Source: Enterobacter huaxiensis (GTDB taxonomy: Bacteria > Pseudomonadota > Gammaproteobacteria > Enterobacterales > Enterobacteriaceae). Taken from it: a stretch of 64,000 nt of DNA. The first letter of the stretch is position 1. Each line of letters starts with the position of its first letter. The stretch lies in contig NZ_CP043342.1 of the NCBI RefSeq assembly GCF_003594935.2, positions 3,534,001 to 3,598,000 of the forward strand, given 5' to 3'. Under the pieces are notes generated by a model. The model made no database searches. It was given only the letters and a program-made list of their open reading frames with translations, and was not told where the DNA came from. Of this stretch, positions 37,372-47,752 are shown piece after piece. The position numbers and the translations under genes are program-made.

Positions 37372-37681
37372 CCAACATCTCCTGTTGTCGCTTCAGTGCC
37401 AGACGAAGTTCAGCAGAGGGCGTTTTTTGCGTTTTCTTGATAAACACTCGCAGCAGAAAAATTGTCTTTTCCCGCTGATAAACGTAAATCCCCCGAGTAT
37501 GGATCAGCCCGACGGTTCTGATTTCGAACAAACCATGCGGTAAGGGTTTGCTGTCAGGTTCCCGCAGTGCTGTCGGGTTAGCGCGTAATTTATCAAGCTG
37601 GCGAATCAGCTTCGCCTTTACCCCAGCGGGCAGTAAGAGGATCTCTTCTCTGACTGCCTCATGAACGATGAGTCTGAACAC
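37352..37681 (-). CDS. RelE/ParE-superfamily (HigB/Gp49-like) toxin
   Basis: The 109-residue basic protein has the RelE fold pattern of the phage Gp49/HigB group: VHEAVREEILLLPAGVKAKL, LREPDSKPLPHGLFEIRT, then IYVYQREKTIFLLRVFIKKT with its closing charged helix. Family members are ribosome-dependent mRNA interferases. The start is GTG at 37681. It is the first gene of a two-gene toxin-antitoxin module inserted between nfsB and the MmyB-type regulator, in an otherwise backbone region. Confidence 0.82.
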   Translation of the reverse strand: MFRLIVHEAVREEILLLPAGVKAKLIRQLDKLRANPTALREPDSKPLPHGLFEIRTVGLIHTRGIYVYQREKTIFLLRVFIKKTQKTPSAELRLALKRQQEMLDEQEDY

Positions 37682-37819
37682 GGTTATTCATCCCTGATGA
37701 TATTAGCATATAAGGCAATTTGTATTAAAGGCTAATTTTGCCTTTCATGTTTACCTTACCTGCTTTTAGCAAACATCACCGGATCAGCATTAACTCCCTG
37801 AAAGCATCTCGCAAAAAAC

Positions 37820-38689
37820 TTACTTCCCCTGCGCCGCCAGCCATTCCATCGCCCTCTCCCCCGCCTCATCCACCGGCAGATAAACCAGCAGCCGCGAGCC
37901 GTTTCGCGGCGCGGAGTACCAGTACATCTGCTGCAGCGTAAAATCCCCCAGTTCGGGATGGGTAAACAGCTTGAGCTGGTTCTCCACGCCGCGCACGTCG
38001 TTGCGCTGGTGCCACAGGGTTTTGAACTCTTCGGACACCGCAAAGAAGCGCGCCAGCTTCGCTTCCCACAGCGGGTCCCCCCGGTGCTCCGCCATTGCCG
38101 CGCGGAAGTAGGAGACGAAAATCGGCAGCACGTCATCGCGCCTGCCGAGCCGCGCGCGCCACGCCGGATGCGTGAGGAACAGATAAATACAGTTCCGGTC
38201 TTCCGGCGGAATTTCATTGAAATCCACCCCCATCAGGTGACCAAAGCTGTCGTTCCACGCCACGATGTCAAAGTTAGGTTTCTGAATGCTGGCAGGCTTG
38301 GGCATGAGGGTATCAAGCAGGCGGCGCGTGCCTTCGCTGATGCCCTCGCAGCAGACGGCCTGCGGGGCTTCACCCGGCGGCAAACCGGCGAGCACGAAAA
38401 CGTGTCGGGCTTCGGTCGGGGTGCACTGCAAGGCTTTCGCTACGGCTGCCATCACCGCGCTCGACGGGTTGACGTCCCTGCCCTGCTCAAGCCAGGTGTA
38501 CCAGGTCACGCCCACGTCAGCGAGCATCGCCACCTCTTCGCGGCGCAGGCCCGGCGTACGGCGGCGTCCGCTGCGCGGCAGGCCGAGACGCTGCGGATCG
38601 AGGCTTTCACGGCGCGCGCGCAAAAATGCACCGAGCTGTTTTCGCGTGTCATCCTGAAGTGAGACGACGGGTTCAGACATCAAGGCCAT
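37820..38689 (-). CDS. XRE-family regulator with MmyB-like ligand domain
   Basis: The N-terminal HTH (QLGAFLRARRESLDPQRLGL, then RRTPGLRREEVAMLADVGVT-YTWLEQGRDVNPS) and the C-terminal MmyB-like domain (PNFDIVAWNDSFGHLMG, DRNCIYLFLTHPAWRARL) are standard for this regulator family of 260-290 residues. The MmyB part is a PAS-like fold that may bind fatty acids or other small ligands. It is divergent from a DHA2 exporter, with two strong inverted repeats in the gap, so it probably controls that exporter. AGGGGG lies just before the ATG. Confidence 0.85.
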   Translation of the reverse strand: MALMSEPVVSLQDDTRKQLGAFLRARRESLDPQRLGLPRSGRRRTPGLRREEVAMLADVGVTWYTWLEQGRDVNPSSAVMAAVAKALQCTPTEARHVFVLAGLPPGEAPQAVCCEGISEGTRRLLDTLMPKPASIQKPNFDIVAWNDSFGHLMGVDFNEIPPEDRNCIYLFLTHPAWRARLGRRDDVLPIFVSYFRAAMAEHRGDPLWEAKLARFFAVSEEFKTLWHQRNDVRGVENQLKLFTHPELGDFTLQQMYWYSAPRNGSRLLVYLPVDEAGERAMEWLAAQGK

Positions 38690-38713
38690 AATTCCCCCTG
38701 CATGGTAGTGCCA

Positions 38714-38739
38714 GTACCAGTATAAGCAAGAACTGGTAC
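38714..38739. promoter_or_regulatory. Inverted repeat 1 in the regulator-exporter gap (candidate operator)
   Basis: GTACCAGT and ACTGGTAC form a perfect 8-bp inverted repeat around a 10-nt spacer, 25 bp upstream of the MmyB-type regulator start. It is likely an operator for that regulator. Confidence 0.65.
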
Positions 38740-38745
38740 CCGTTT

Positions 38746-38775
38746 ATCAGATGGTTGATGCTACGACCATCTGAT
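38746..38775. promoter_or_regulatory. Inverted repeat 2 in the regulator-exporter gap (candidate operator)
   Basis: ATCAGATGGT, a 10-nt spacer, then ACCATCTGAT: a perfect 10-bp inverted repeat with the same 10-nt spacing and a TGGT half-site in common with repeat 1. It lies 21 bp before the exporter start codon. Confidence 0.65.
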
Positions 38776-38796
38776 GAATGACGCAATGGAGATCCC

Positions 38797-40233
38797 ATGA
38801 ATACGTCAGTTGTTTCACCGGGCCGCGCTGGCCTGATATTGCTGTTAACAGGCCAGATGCTGCCGCTGATTGATACCTCAATTACCAACGTCGCGCTGGA
38901 CTCCATCACCCACTCTTTACACACCACGGCGACCGAACTGGAGCTGATCGTTGCGCTCTACGGCGTAGCCTTCGCCGTCTGCCTGGCGCTCGGCAGCAAG
39001 CTGGGGGACAACCTCGGGCGCCGCCGTCTGTTCATGTGGGGCGTGGCGAGCTTTGGCCTGGCCTCGCTGCTGTGCGGCATGGCGGGCAATATTGAACAGC
39101 TGCTGGCCGCGCGAATCGTTCAGGGTGCGGGCGCGGCGCTGATCATGCCGCAGATCCTTGCCACCCTGCACGTGACCTTAAAGGGTACGGCGCACGCCAA
39201 AGCCATCAGCCTGTTCGGCGGCATCGGCGGAATTGCGTTTATCGTCGGCCAGATGGGCGGCGGCTGGCTCGTGTCGGCGGACATCGCCGGGCTGGGCTGG
39301 CGGAACGCCTTCTTTATCAACGTCCCCATTTGTCTGGTGGTGCTGGCGCTGAGCCGCCGCTACGTGCCGGAGACCCGCCGCGATACCCCGTCACGCATCG
39401 ACTGGCCGGGCACGGCTTTGCTGGCAATGATTCTCTGCTGCCTGCTGTTCCCGATGGCGCTCGGCCCGCAGTGGCACTGGTCGTGGCCGCTTAAGGCTGC
39501 GCTGCTGGCCATTATTCCGCTGGCCTGGCTGATGGTGCTGAACGCGCGTAAAAAAGAGCGTGAAGATGCCCACCCGCTGATCCCGCCGCGTCTGATGCAG
39601 CTCAACAGCATCCGTTTTGGCGTGCTGATCGCGCTGCTCTTTTTCAGCGTCTGGTCCGGGTTTATGTTCTGCATGGCGCTCACCATGCAGACCGGCCTTG
39701 GCATGGCGCCGTGGCAGTCCGGGAACAGCTTTATTGCCCTCGGGGTCACCTACTTTATCTCCGCGTGGTTTGCCCCTCGACTGATCGCCCGCTACAGCAC
39801 CAGCACCATCCTGCTCACCGGGCTGGCGATCCAGATCATCGGCCTGCTGGCGCTGGTTGCCACGTTCCGCACGTGGGGCATGAACAACACTGCGCTGACG
39901 CTGGCACCCGCGACCGGGCTGGTCGGCTACGGGCAGGCGCTGATTGTGAACAGCTTCTACCGCATCGGGATGCGCGATATTAAGCCCGACGATGCGGGTG
40001 CCGCGAGCGCCATTCTCAGCACGCTGCAGCAGGCCGCGCTGGGGCTTGGCCCCGCCATATTCGGGGCGATTCTGCTGCACGCGCTACACAACCATCACGG
40101 GGATTACACCCAGGCGATCAACGTTTTTCTGATGGTGGAAACCGCGATGATGGCCGTGCTGGCGTTCGCCACGCTGCGCATGCGCCATCGCCTCTGTTTA
40201 CCCGCGGTGAAGGTTTGCCAGGCCACCAAATAA
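38797..40233 (+). CDS. MFS exporter, DHA2 (14-TM EmrB/QacA) family
   Basis: The 478-residue membrane protein shows the DHA2 signature: motif D1 in TM1 (LPLIDTSITNVALDSI), motif A between TM2 and TM3 (GSKLGDNLGRRRLF), and motif C region (GPAIFGAILLHA). About 14 hydrophobic helices can be counted. Such transporters export drugs, dyes or biocides by proton exchange. It diverges from the MmyB-type regulator, which probably controls it through the inverted repeats in the 107-bp gap. The substrate is not known. Confidence 0.85.
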   Translation: MNTSVVSPGRAGLILLLTGQMLPLIDTSITNVALDSITHSLHTTATELELIVALYGVAFAVCLALGSKLGDNLGRRRLFMWGVASFGLASLLCGMAGNIEQLLAARIVQGAGAALIMPQILATLHVTLKGTAHAKAISLFGGIGGIAFIVGQMGGGWLVSADIAGLGWRNAFFINVPICLVVLALSRRYVPETRRDTPSRIDWPGTALLAMILCCLLFPMALGPQWHWSWPLKAALLAIIPLAWLMVLNARKKEREDAHPLIPPRLMQLNSIRFGVLIALLFFSVWSGFMFCMALTMQTGLGMAPWQSGNSFIALGVTYFISAWFAPRLIARYSTSTILLTGLAIQIIGLLALVATFRTWGMNNTALTLAPATGLVGYGQALIVNSFYRIGMRDIKPDDAGAASAILSTLQQAALGLGPAIFGAILLHALHNHHGDYTQAINVFLMVETAMMAVLAFATLRMRHRLCLPAVKVCQATK

Positions 40234-40298
40234 GCCCGTGAATTTGCATAATAGATCCGCAGCCGCCATTATGGGGCTGCATCAATACAGGAGACGTT

Positions 40299-41543
40299 AT
40301 GCAGGAATTAATTGCTCAGGTTGAAGAGTTAGGGATTGAAATTAATCACACCACCTCTTTAGTGATTATCTTTGGTATTATTTTTCTTACCGCCATCATC
40401 GTTCATTTTATTCTGCACAAGCTGGTGCTTCGCGCTTTCGAGAAACGCGCGCAGGCCAGCAGCCATTTGTGGCTGCAGATCATCACCCAGAATAAGTTAT
40501 TTCACCGTCTGGCCTTTACCCTACAGGGGATAATCGTCAACGTTCAGGCGGTACTGTGGCTGCAAAAAGGCAGCGAAGCGGCTGAAATTCTCACCACCTG
40601 CGCGAAGCTGTGGGTGATGGTCTATGCCCTGCTCTCCTTCTTCTCGCTGCTGGACGTGATATTTAACCTTTCGCAAAAGATGGCGACCGCGTCCCAGCTG
40701 CCGCTGAAGGGGATCTTCCAGGGCGTTAAGCTGGTGAGCGCCATTCTGGTGGGGATACTGATTATCTCCCTGCTGATCGGCCAGTCCCCCGCCATACTGA
40801 TAAGCGGCCTGGGTGCGATGGCTGCCGTTCTGATGCTGGTGTTTAAAGACCCGATACTCGGCCTGGTGGCGGGCATTCAGCTCTCCGCCAACGACATGCT
40901 CAAGCTCGGCGACTGGCTAGAGATGCCGAAATACGGCGCCAACGGCACGGTGACCGACATCGGTTTGACCACCGTCAAGGTGCGCAACTTTGATAACACC
41001 ATCACCACGATCCCGACGTGGGCGCTGGTCTCCGACGCCTTTATCAACTGGAGCGGGATGTCGGCGTCCGGCGGTCGACGCATTAAGCGCAGCCTGAATA
41101 TCGATACCACCAGCATTCATTTTCTCGACGAGCAGGAACAGCAGAAGCTGATTCAGGCGAAGCTGCTGAAGCCTTATCTGGCCGCGCGCCACGAGGAAAT
41201 TAACCTCTGGAACCAGCAGAACGGCGAGGGGGAATCGGTGTTAAACCTGCGCAAGATGACCAATATCGGCACCTTCCGCGCCTACCTGAATGAATATCTG
41301 CGCAACCACCCGCGCATTCGCAAGGATATGACGCTGATGGTGCGCCAGCTCGCGCCGGATGCCAACGGCCTGCCGATTGAAATATATGCCTTCACCAACA
41401 CGGTGGTCTGGGCAGAATATGAAGAAATTCAGGCCGACATCTTCGACCATATTTACGCGGTGGTGGATGAATTTGGTCTGCGCATTCACCAGTCGCCGAC
41501 CGGGAACGATATTCGCTCCCTGGCGGGCGCACTCGTCAAATAA
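40299..41543 (+). CDS. mscM: Miniconductance mechanosensitive channel YbdG (MscM)
   Basis: The 414-residue inner-membrane protein matches E. coli YbdG in length and order: an N-terminal set of about five TM helices (residues 20-180), then the MscS pore and beta domain ([56 protein letters not shown]). It opens under hypo-osmotic stress. It follows the MFS exporter on the same strand but in E. coli follows nfsB; its stop abuts the convergent LacI gene by one base. AGGAG upstream supports the ATG. Confidence 0.93.
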   Translation: MQELIAQVEELGIEINHTTSLVIIFGIIFLTAIIVHFILHKLVLRAFEKRAQASSHLWLQIITQNKLFHRLAFTLQGIIVNVQAVLWLQKGSEAAEILTTCAKLWVMVYALLSFFSLLDVIFNLSQKMATASQLPLKGIFQGVKLVSAILVGILIISLLIGQSPAILISGLGAMAAVLMLVFKDPILGLVAGIQLSANDMLKLGDWLEMPKYGANGTVTDIGLTTVKVRNFDNTITTIPTWALVSDAFINWSGMSASGGRRIKRSLNIDTTSIHFLDEQEQQKLIQAKLLKPYLAARHEEINLWNQQNGEGESVLNLRKMTNIGTFRAYLNEYLRNHPRIRKDMTLMVRQLAPDANGLPIEIYAFTNTVVWAEYEEIQADIFDHIYAVVDEFGLRIHQSPTGNDIRSLAGALVK

Positions 41544-42515
41544 TCAGGCGCTGGCGCGGGAAATAAAGCGCCAGTCCATCATCACCCTTTCCGTGGGCGC
41601 ATCCGGGTTGTCGATTTTATTCATTAACAAATCGACCGCCTTGCGCCCGATATCCCGCGACGGCTGTTCAATGGTGGTGAGCGAAATCATGTCCGCCAGC
41701 TCGGTGCCGTCAAACCCCACGACCGCGATGTCCGCCGGCACCCGCAGACCCGCCTGCTGAATGGCGCGCAGCGCGCCTGCTGCAAGGGTATCGGACACCG
41801 CAAAGACCGCGTCCGGCGGGTTCTCTTTCAGCAGATTTTCCATCGCCGCCATCCCGGCGCGGGAGCTGAGCTCGCTCGCGTACTCCACCGCCTGATAGTC
41901 CAGGTCCTTCAGGTGGATCACGCTCTTGTAGCCGCGCTCGCGCAGGCGGGCATATTTATAGCTAAGGTCGTGGTTAATCATTGCGATACGCGTGCGCCCG
42001 CTCTCGGCCAGCTGGCTGACGGCGTGCTGCGAGGCGTCGACGTCGTTAATCCCTACGCAGGAGACCGCGCCCGCATCGGCATATTCGGCGCACTGCACCC
42101 ACGGCGCGTTGCCAATCAGCGCGGCCAGCTCAGGCAGCTTCGAGAAGGCGTCCATGGTGATAATGCCGTCGACGATTTTTCCCGACAGCAGGCTTAAGCC
42201 CGAGCGGGAGCGCTCGATGTCCGAGCCGGAGTTGCACAGCAGGATGCGGTAGCCGTTTTTCTCGGCCTCTTCTTCAATGCCCTTCACCACCTCGGCGCAG
42301 AACGGGTTGGCGATGTTCGACACCATCACCAGGATCATGTAGCTGCGGGCGGTGCGCAGCTGGCGCGCCAGCAGGTTTGGCTGGTAGTTGCTCTCCTGGA
42401 TCGCCTGCAGGACGCGCTCGCGGTTTTTCGCCTTCACGGTGTCGCTGTTGTTGAGCACGCGGGAGACCGTCGCCACGGAGACTCCGGCGAGCTGAGCGAT
42501 TTTCTGAATAGACAT
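41544..42515 (-). CDS. LacI-family regulator of the adjoining sugar operon
   Basis: The N-terminal LacI headpiece (IAQLAGVSVATVSRVLNNS, then VSVATVSRV recognition helix) is followed by a periplasmic-binding-like domain (VMVSNIANPFCAEVVKGIEE; VFAVSDTLAAGALRAIQ; DIAVVGFDGTELAD). At 323 residues it is a typical size. It is the last gene in line with an oxidoreductase, an isomerase and a transporter. The promoter region of those genes has two GTAATCGATTAC sites, a typical LacI-family operator type. Its ligand is probably the operon's sugar or a derivative. Confidence 0.9.
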   Translation of the reverse strand: MSIQKIAQLAGVSVATVSRVLNNSDTVKAKNRERVLQAIQESNYQPNLLARQLRTARSYMILVMVSNIANPFCAEVVKGIEEEAEKNGYRILLCNSGSDIERSRSGLSLLSGKIVDGIITMDAFSKLPELAALIGNAPWVQCAEYADAGAVSCVGINDVDASQHAVSQLAESGRTRIAMINHDLSYKYARLRERGYKSVIHLKDLDYQAVEYASELSSRAGMAAMENLLKENPPDAVFAVSDTLAAGALRAIQQAGLRVPADIAVVGFDGTELADMISLTTIEQPSRDIGRKAVDLLMNKIDNPDAPTERVMMDWRFISRASA

Positions 42516-42590
42516 AGCGACGATACATCCTGCGGTTAGCGTTTTGTGCAGGCTACCATAAAACGGTTGCCCGGCGAACCGGGCATGCCG

Positions 42591-43733
42591 TCAATACGCC
42601 ACGCGCACCCAGCGCTGCTGCTGATGGCTTTTCACTATCGCATCAATGATATACATCACGTTCGCGCCGTCGTGAAAGGTTGCGAACGGCGGATTATCCG
42701 GCATCGCGCCCGCCTGCACGGCGCGGTAGAACTGCGCCATCATATTTTTGAAGGCGTCGGGCCAGCCTTCGATATGCCCGCCGGGGAAGTGGGCGCTGTC
42801 GGCCACGTCAGGGTTCATCAGGCCCGGATCGTCGGTGAGCGTCTGGTTAGCCTGCGCGCGATGGCCGATCCACAGCCGCTGCGGGGTCTCCTGATCCCAG
42901 GCTACGGACCGCTCGCTGCCGTTGATCTCAAACGTCAGGCGGTTTTTACGCCCCGCGCTTACCTGCGAGACGCTAAAGCTGCCCCTGCTGCCGTCGTCGA
43001 AGCGGAACAGCACCGAGCCGAAGTCTTCGGTGGTGACCGGCCTGTCTTCATACTGCGCGTGCGCATCGTGGGTGAAGGTCTGATTACCCGCCACACTGGC
43101 TTTTCGCGTCGGCCAGACGATGGCGAGATCGGCCATCACCTCGGTAATGCGTCGCCCGGTGACGAACTGCACCGTGTCGCACCAGTGGGAGCCGATGTCC
43201 GCCACCGCGCGCGATGCGCCGCCGAGCGCGGCGTCCACCCGCCAGTTGTAGTCGGTTTCCAGCAGCATCCAGTCCTGCAGATAGCTGCCGTGCGCGGCGA
43301 ACAGCCGCCCGACGCTGCCCGCAAGCATCATGCTCGCCGCCTGGCGCACCATCGCAAACTGGCGATAGACAAAGCTCACGCCGTGTATCGCGCCGGTCTT
43401 CTCCGCCAGCGCCACCAGCTCGCGCGCCTCGTCCGGGGTCATGCACAGCGGCTTTTCAGAAAACACGTGCTTGCCCGCCCGCAGGATCTGGCGGTTAATC
43501 TCAGCGTGCAGATGGTTCGGCGTGCAGTTGTGCACCACCTGCAGATCGGGGTGCGCAAGCAGTTCCTCCACGCTGCCGTACGCGTGCGGCACGTTGAGCT
43601 GGCGCGCTTTTTCCTGCGCCTGAGCCAGCGTTCCGTCGCACAGGGCAACCACCTGCACAAAACCGAGGCGCCTGAGCGCCTCGATATGCGCCGGGCCGAT
43701 AAAGCCGCTGCCGATAATGCCGACGTTAATCAT
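42591..43733 (-). CDS. Gfo/Idh/MocA-family NAD(P)-dependent oxidoreductase
   Basis: The protein begins MINVGIIGSGFIGPAHIEAL, a Rossmann GxGxxG motif; CTPNHLHAEI and the strictly conserved EKPLCMT (catalytic lysine) follow, then a C-terminal alpha/beta domain with GGHIEGWPDAF. These enzymes oxidise sugars or inositols. The start at 43733 overlaps the stop of the isomerase gene by 8 bp; a longer in-frame reading would lie inside that gene. The 380-residue product probably works with the sugar isomerase on a carbohydrate taken up by the NupG-like transporter. Confidence 0.88.
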   Translation of the reverse strand: MINVGIIGSGFIGPAHIEALRRLGFVQVVALCDGTLAQAQEKARQLNVPHAYGSVEELLAHPDLQVVHNCTPNHLHAEINRQILRAGKHVFSEKPLCMTPDEARELVALAEKTGAIHGVSFVYRQFAMVRQAASMMLAGSVGRLFAAHGSYLQDWMLLETDYNWRVDAALGGASRAVADIGSHWCDTVQFVTGRRITEVMADLAIVWPTRKASVAGNQTFTHDAHAQYEDRPVTTEDFGSVLFRFDDGSRGSFSVSQVSAGRKNRLTFEINGSERSVAWDQETPQRLWIGHRAQANQTLTDDPGLMNPDVADSAHFPGGHIEGWPDAFKNMMAQFYRAVQAGAMPDNPPFATFHDGANVMYIIDAIVKSHQQQRWVRVAY

Positions 43734-44751
43734 GGCCGCCTCCCGCCGCGAAGTCGTCAAACGCGCGTCCGGAGACCGGAATAATGTGGCGGCGGATAAA
43801 GTCGCTGCCCTCACTGGCACCGGTCTCACCGTCCTTCAGGCAGCACTCCCACTCCAGCACCGCCCAGCCGTCGTAGTCGTACTGGGTTAGCCTGCTGAAA
43901 ATGCCCTTAAAGTCGATCTGCCCGTCGCCGAGCGATCGGAAGCGCCCGGCGCGGTTGATCCACGGCTGGTAGCCGCCGTACGCGCCGCTGCGCCCGCTGG
44001 GGCGGAACTCGGCATCCTTCACGTGGAACGCCTTGATGCGCGCGTGGTAGATATCGATAAAGGTCAGGTAGTCCATCTGCTGCAGCAGCATATGGCTCGG
44101 ATCGTAGAGAATGTTGCAGCGCGGGTGATTATCCACCAGCGCCAGAAAACGCTCGAAGGTCACGCCGTCGTGCAGGTCTTCCCCAGGGTGCAGCTCGAAA
44201 CAGACGTCCACGCCCTGCTCGTCGAACGCGTCCAGAATCGGCCGCCAGCGGTTTGCCAACGCCTCGAACGCATGCTGAAAACGCTGCTCGTTGTGCGGCG
44301 GCCACGGATAGAAAAACGGCCACGCCAGCGAGCCGGAGAACGTCGCGTGCGCTTTCAGCCCTAGTCTTGCTGAAGCCACCGCCGCCTGCTTCAGCTTTTC
44401 CGTCGCCCAGGCCCGGCGCGCCGCATCGTTACCGCGCACGGCGGCGGGCGCAAAGTGGTCAAACGCCTCGCTGTAAACCTCATTTACGGCGATAAGCTGC
44501 CCTTCCAGATGGGTCGACAGTTCGCTGATGACCAGCCCGCGCGCGGCGAGCTTGCCGGTGATTTCATCACAGTAGTCCTGGCTTTCAGCCGCCTTCTCGA
44601 CGTCAAAAATGTGCGGATGGTTGCAGGGGATCTGCACCGCCCTGTAGCCCTTTTCTGACGCCCATCCTGCCAGCCCGTCGAGGGTGTTAAACGGCGCTTT
44701 CGCGCCGATAAACTGCGACAGAAAAATACCGGGTCCTTTCATCGTCCTCAT
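43726..44751 (-). CDS. Sugar phosphate isomerase/epimerase (xylose-isomerase-like TIM barrel)
   Basis: The 341-residue protein fits the IolE/IolI-like AP-endonuclease-2 superfamily: GIFLSQFIGAKAPFN at the start, FELHPGEDLHD, then LYDPSHMLLQQMDY and ERFL segments that carry the metal ligands (Glu, Asp, His). AGGAGG lies 5 nt upstream of the ATG. It sits second in the operon, between the transporter and the oxidoreductase. It probably isomerises or epimerises an oxidised sugar or keto-inositol; the exact substrate is not shown. Confidence 0.85.
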   Translation of the reverse strand: MRTMKGPGIFLSQFIGAKAPFNTLDGLAGWASEKGYRAVQIPCNHPHIFDVEKAAESQDYCDEITGKLAARGLVISELSTHLEGQLIAVNEVYSEAFDHFAPAAVRGNDAARRAWATEKLKQAAVASARLGLKAHATFSGSLAWPFFYPWPPHNEQRFQHAFEALANRWRPILDAFDEQGVDVCFELHPGEDLHDGVTFERFLALVDNHPRCNILYDPSHMLLQQMDYLTFIDIYHARIKAFHVKDAEFRPSGRSGAYGGYQPWINRAGRFRSLGDGQIDFKGIFSRLTQYDYDGWAVLEWECCLKDGETGASEGSDFIRRHIIPVSGRAFDDFAAGGGHD

Positions 44752-44766
44752 ACCACCTCCTGAACG

Positions 44767-46005
<1,239 letters not shown>

Positions 46006-46026
46006 GATGAGCCTCACCCAGAAAAA

Positions 46027-46038
46027 GTAATCGATTAC
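46027..46038. promoter_or_regulatory. Operator copy 1 of the sugar operon (LacI-type)
   Basis: GTAATCGATTAC, a perfect 12-bp palindrome with A-rich flanks, 22 bp upstream of the transporter start codon. It is identical to the copy at 46058-46069. Confidence 0.85.
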
Positions 46039-46057
46039 AAAACCGTTCAAATAAAAA

Positions 46058-46069
46058 GTAATCGATTAC
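46058..46069. promoter_or_regulatory. Operator copy 2 of the sugar operon (LacI-type)
   Basis: A second GTAATCGATTAC with the same flanking bases (AAAAA before, AAAA after). Centre-to-centre distance to copy 1 is 31 bp, about three helical turns, so two repressor dimers would sit on the same DNA face. Confidence 0.85.
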
Positions 46070-46138
46070 AAAATAAAGATCCTGTGGATCAAAACGGAAT
46101 TGGGAGGGAGGTCACGATAAAGGTGGAGTGGTGTTGTG

Positions 46139-46223
46139 TAGGCCCGGTAAGCGAAGCGCCACCGGGCGTAAAGGCGGGTGCGGTCTGGTGCCCTCACCCC
46201 GGCCCTCTCCCACGGGGAGAGGG
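46139..46223. repeat. REP element followed by a CCCTCACCC repeat
   Basis: A REP-like palindrome (TAGGCCCGGTAAGCGAAGCG, then CCACCGGGC) at 46139-46169 is followed at 46191-46223 by CCCTCACCCCGGCCCTCTCC and CACGGGGAGAGGG, the same family as at 28315-28392. They fill the gap between the sugar operon and the pheP terminator. Confidence 0.8.
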
Positions 46224-46234
46224 TGCAAACACTA

Positions 46235-46259
46235 AAAACGGCAACCAGGTTGCCGTTTT
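46235..46259 (-). terminator. Bidirectional terminator after pheP
   Basis: AAAACGGCAACC and GGTTGCCGTTTT form a 12-bp perfect inverted repeat with A and T tracts on both sides, directly after the pheP stop codon. Confidence 0.85.
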
Positions 46260-46262
46260 CTT

Positions 46263-47648
46263 TTACCTTCGCGAGAGCTTGAACGCCACAAACAGGAACA
46301 CCACCCACACCGGCAGCAGCATCGCTGACAGGCGCATCTCATCCATGGTGCACATCAGCACCAGAATCAGCCCCAGGAATGCAATGCAGATGTAGTTCCC
46401 CGCCGGGTAGAGCAGCGCTTTAAACTGCGTCTCACGTCCCTTGCGGCGCATCGCCGCGCGGAAGCGCAGGTGCGCCAGGCAGATCATGATCCAGTTCAGC
46501 AGCAGCGTCGCGACCACCAGCGCCATCAGCAGGCCAAAGGCCTGTTTCGGCAACAGGTAGTTGATCAGCACCACCAGAGAGGTAATCGCGCCGGAAAGGA
46601 ACAGCGAGTTGACCGGTACGCCGCGACGGCTGACGCGGGTCAGGTACTTCGGCGCGTTGCCCTGCACGGAGAGGCCAAACAGCATGCGGCTATTGGAGTA
46701 AACGCCGCTGTTATAGACGGACAAAGACGCCACGAGGATGACGAAGTTCAGCGCCGATGCCACCAGGTTGCTGTTCATATCGTGGAAAATCATCACGAAC
46801 GGGCTGCTGTCGGACTTCACTTCCACCCAGGGATAGAGCGCGAGCAGCACCACCAGCGAGCCGATGTAAAACAGCAGAATACGGTACACCACCTGGTTGA
46901 CCGCTTTCGGGATGCTCTTGTGCGGATCGCGCGCTTCCGCGGCGGTAATCCCGATCAGCTCCAGCCCGCCGAAGGAGAACATAATCACCGCTAGCGACAG
47001 AATGAGCCCCTTCCAGCCGGTCGCCAGAAAACCACCGTGCTTCCACAGGTTGTCGATAGTCGCGCGTTCGCCGCCGTGGCCGGAGAACAGCAGCCACAGG
47101 CCAAAGCCGATCATGCCGATAATCGCCAGCACCTTGATCAGCGCAAACCAGAACTCGGTTTCGCCATACAGGCGCACGTTGACGAGGTTAACGGCGTTGA
47201 TAATGATGAAGAAGGCCGCCGCCCAGATCCACGTCGGGACGTCCGGCAGCCAGTACTGCATGTAGATGCCTGCGGCAGTCAGCTCCGCCATCCCCACCAG
47301 CACGAACATCACCCAGTAGTTCCAGCCGGAGAGGAAGCCGGCAAACGGGCCCCAGTACTTATAGGCAAAGTGCGCGAAGGAGCCTGAAACCGGCTCTTCA
47401 ACGACCATCTCGCCGAGCTGGCGCATGATCAGGAAGGCAATAACCCCGGCGATGCCGTAACCCAGCAGTACCGCCGGGCCAGCCATCTGAATGGCGGGGC
47501 CGATGCCGAGGAACAGCCCGGTACCAATCGCGCCGCCAAGGGCAATAAGCTGAATATGTCGATTTTGCAAACCACGTTGCAGCGTCGGATTCTGATCCGA
47601 CGAGGCTTCAGCGCTACCGTTGGCTGAAGCGGATGACGCGTCTTTCAC
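46263..47648 (-). CDS. pheP: Phenylalanine-specific permease
   Basis: PheP imports L-phenylalanine by proton symport in the inner membrane. The 461-residue sequence matches E. coli PheP almost throughout: HIQLIALGGAIGTGLFLG in TM1, the amino-acid permease motif GEMVVEEPVSGSF, and FGGLELIGITAAEARDP. Twelve TM segments are expected. The N-terminus has a Ser/Ala-rich tail longer than that of E. coli. The gene lies near ybdG as in E. coli, but here in the opposite relative direction to mscM with the sugar operon in between. I see no obvious TyrR box in the short upstream region. Confidence 0.95.
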   Translation of the reverse strand: MKDASSASANGSAEASSDQNPTLQRGLQNRHIQLIALGGAIGTGLFLGIGPAIQMAGPAVLLGYGIAGVIAFLIMRQLGEMVVEEPVSGSFAHFAYKYWGPFAGFLSGWNYWVMFVLVGMAELTAAGIYMQYWLPDVPTWIWAAAFFIIINAVNLVNVRLYGETEFWFALIKVLAIIGMIGFGLWLLFSGHGGERATIDNLWKHGGFLATGWKGLILSLAVIMFSFGGLELIGITAAEARDPHKSIPKAVNQVVYRILLFYIGSLVVLLALYPWVEVKSDSSPFVMIFHDMNSNLVASALNFVILVASLSVYNSGVYSNSRMLFGLSVQGNAPKYLTRVSRRGVPVNSLFLSGAITSLVVLINYLLPKQAFGLLMALVVATLLLNWIMICLAHLRFRAAMRRKGRETQFKALLYPAGNYICIAFLGLILVLMCTMDEMRLSAMLLPVWVVFLFVAFKLSRR

Positions 47649-47752
47649 GTCCTACCCCTGTCTCTTTTTTAGAAGGGGCACGTTTTAACACTTCATGCTG
47701 GTGGTAGCAAGGGATTGGGGCATCCCTGCCCCGGATAACGAGGGTGGAACGC

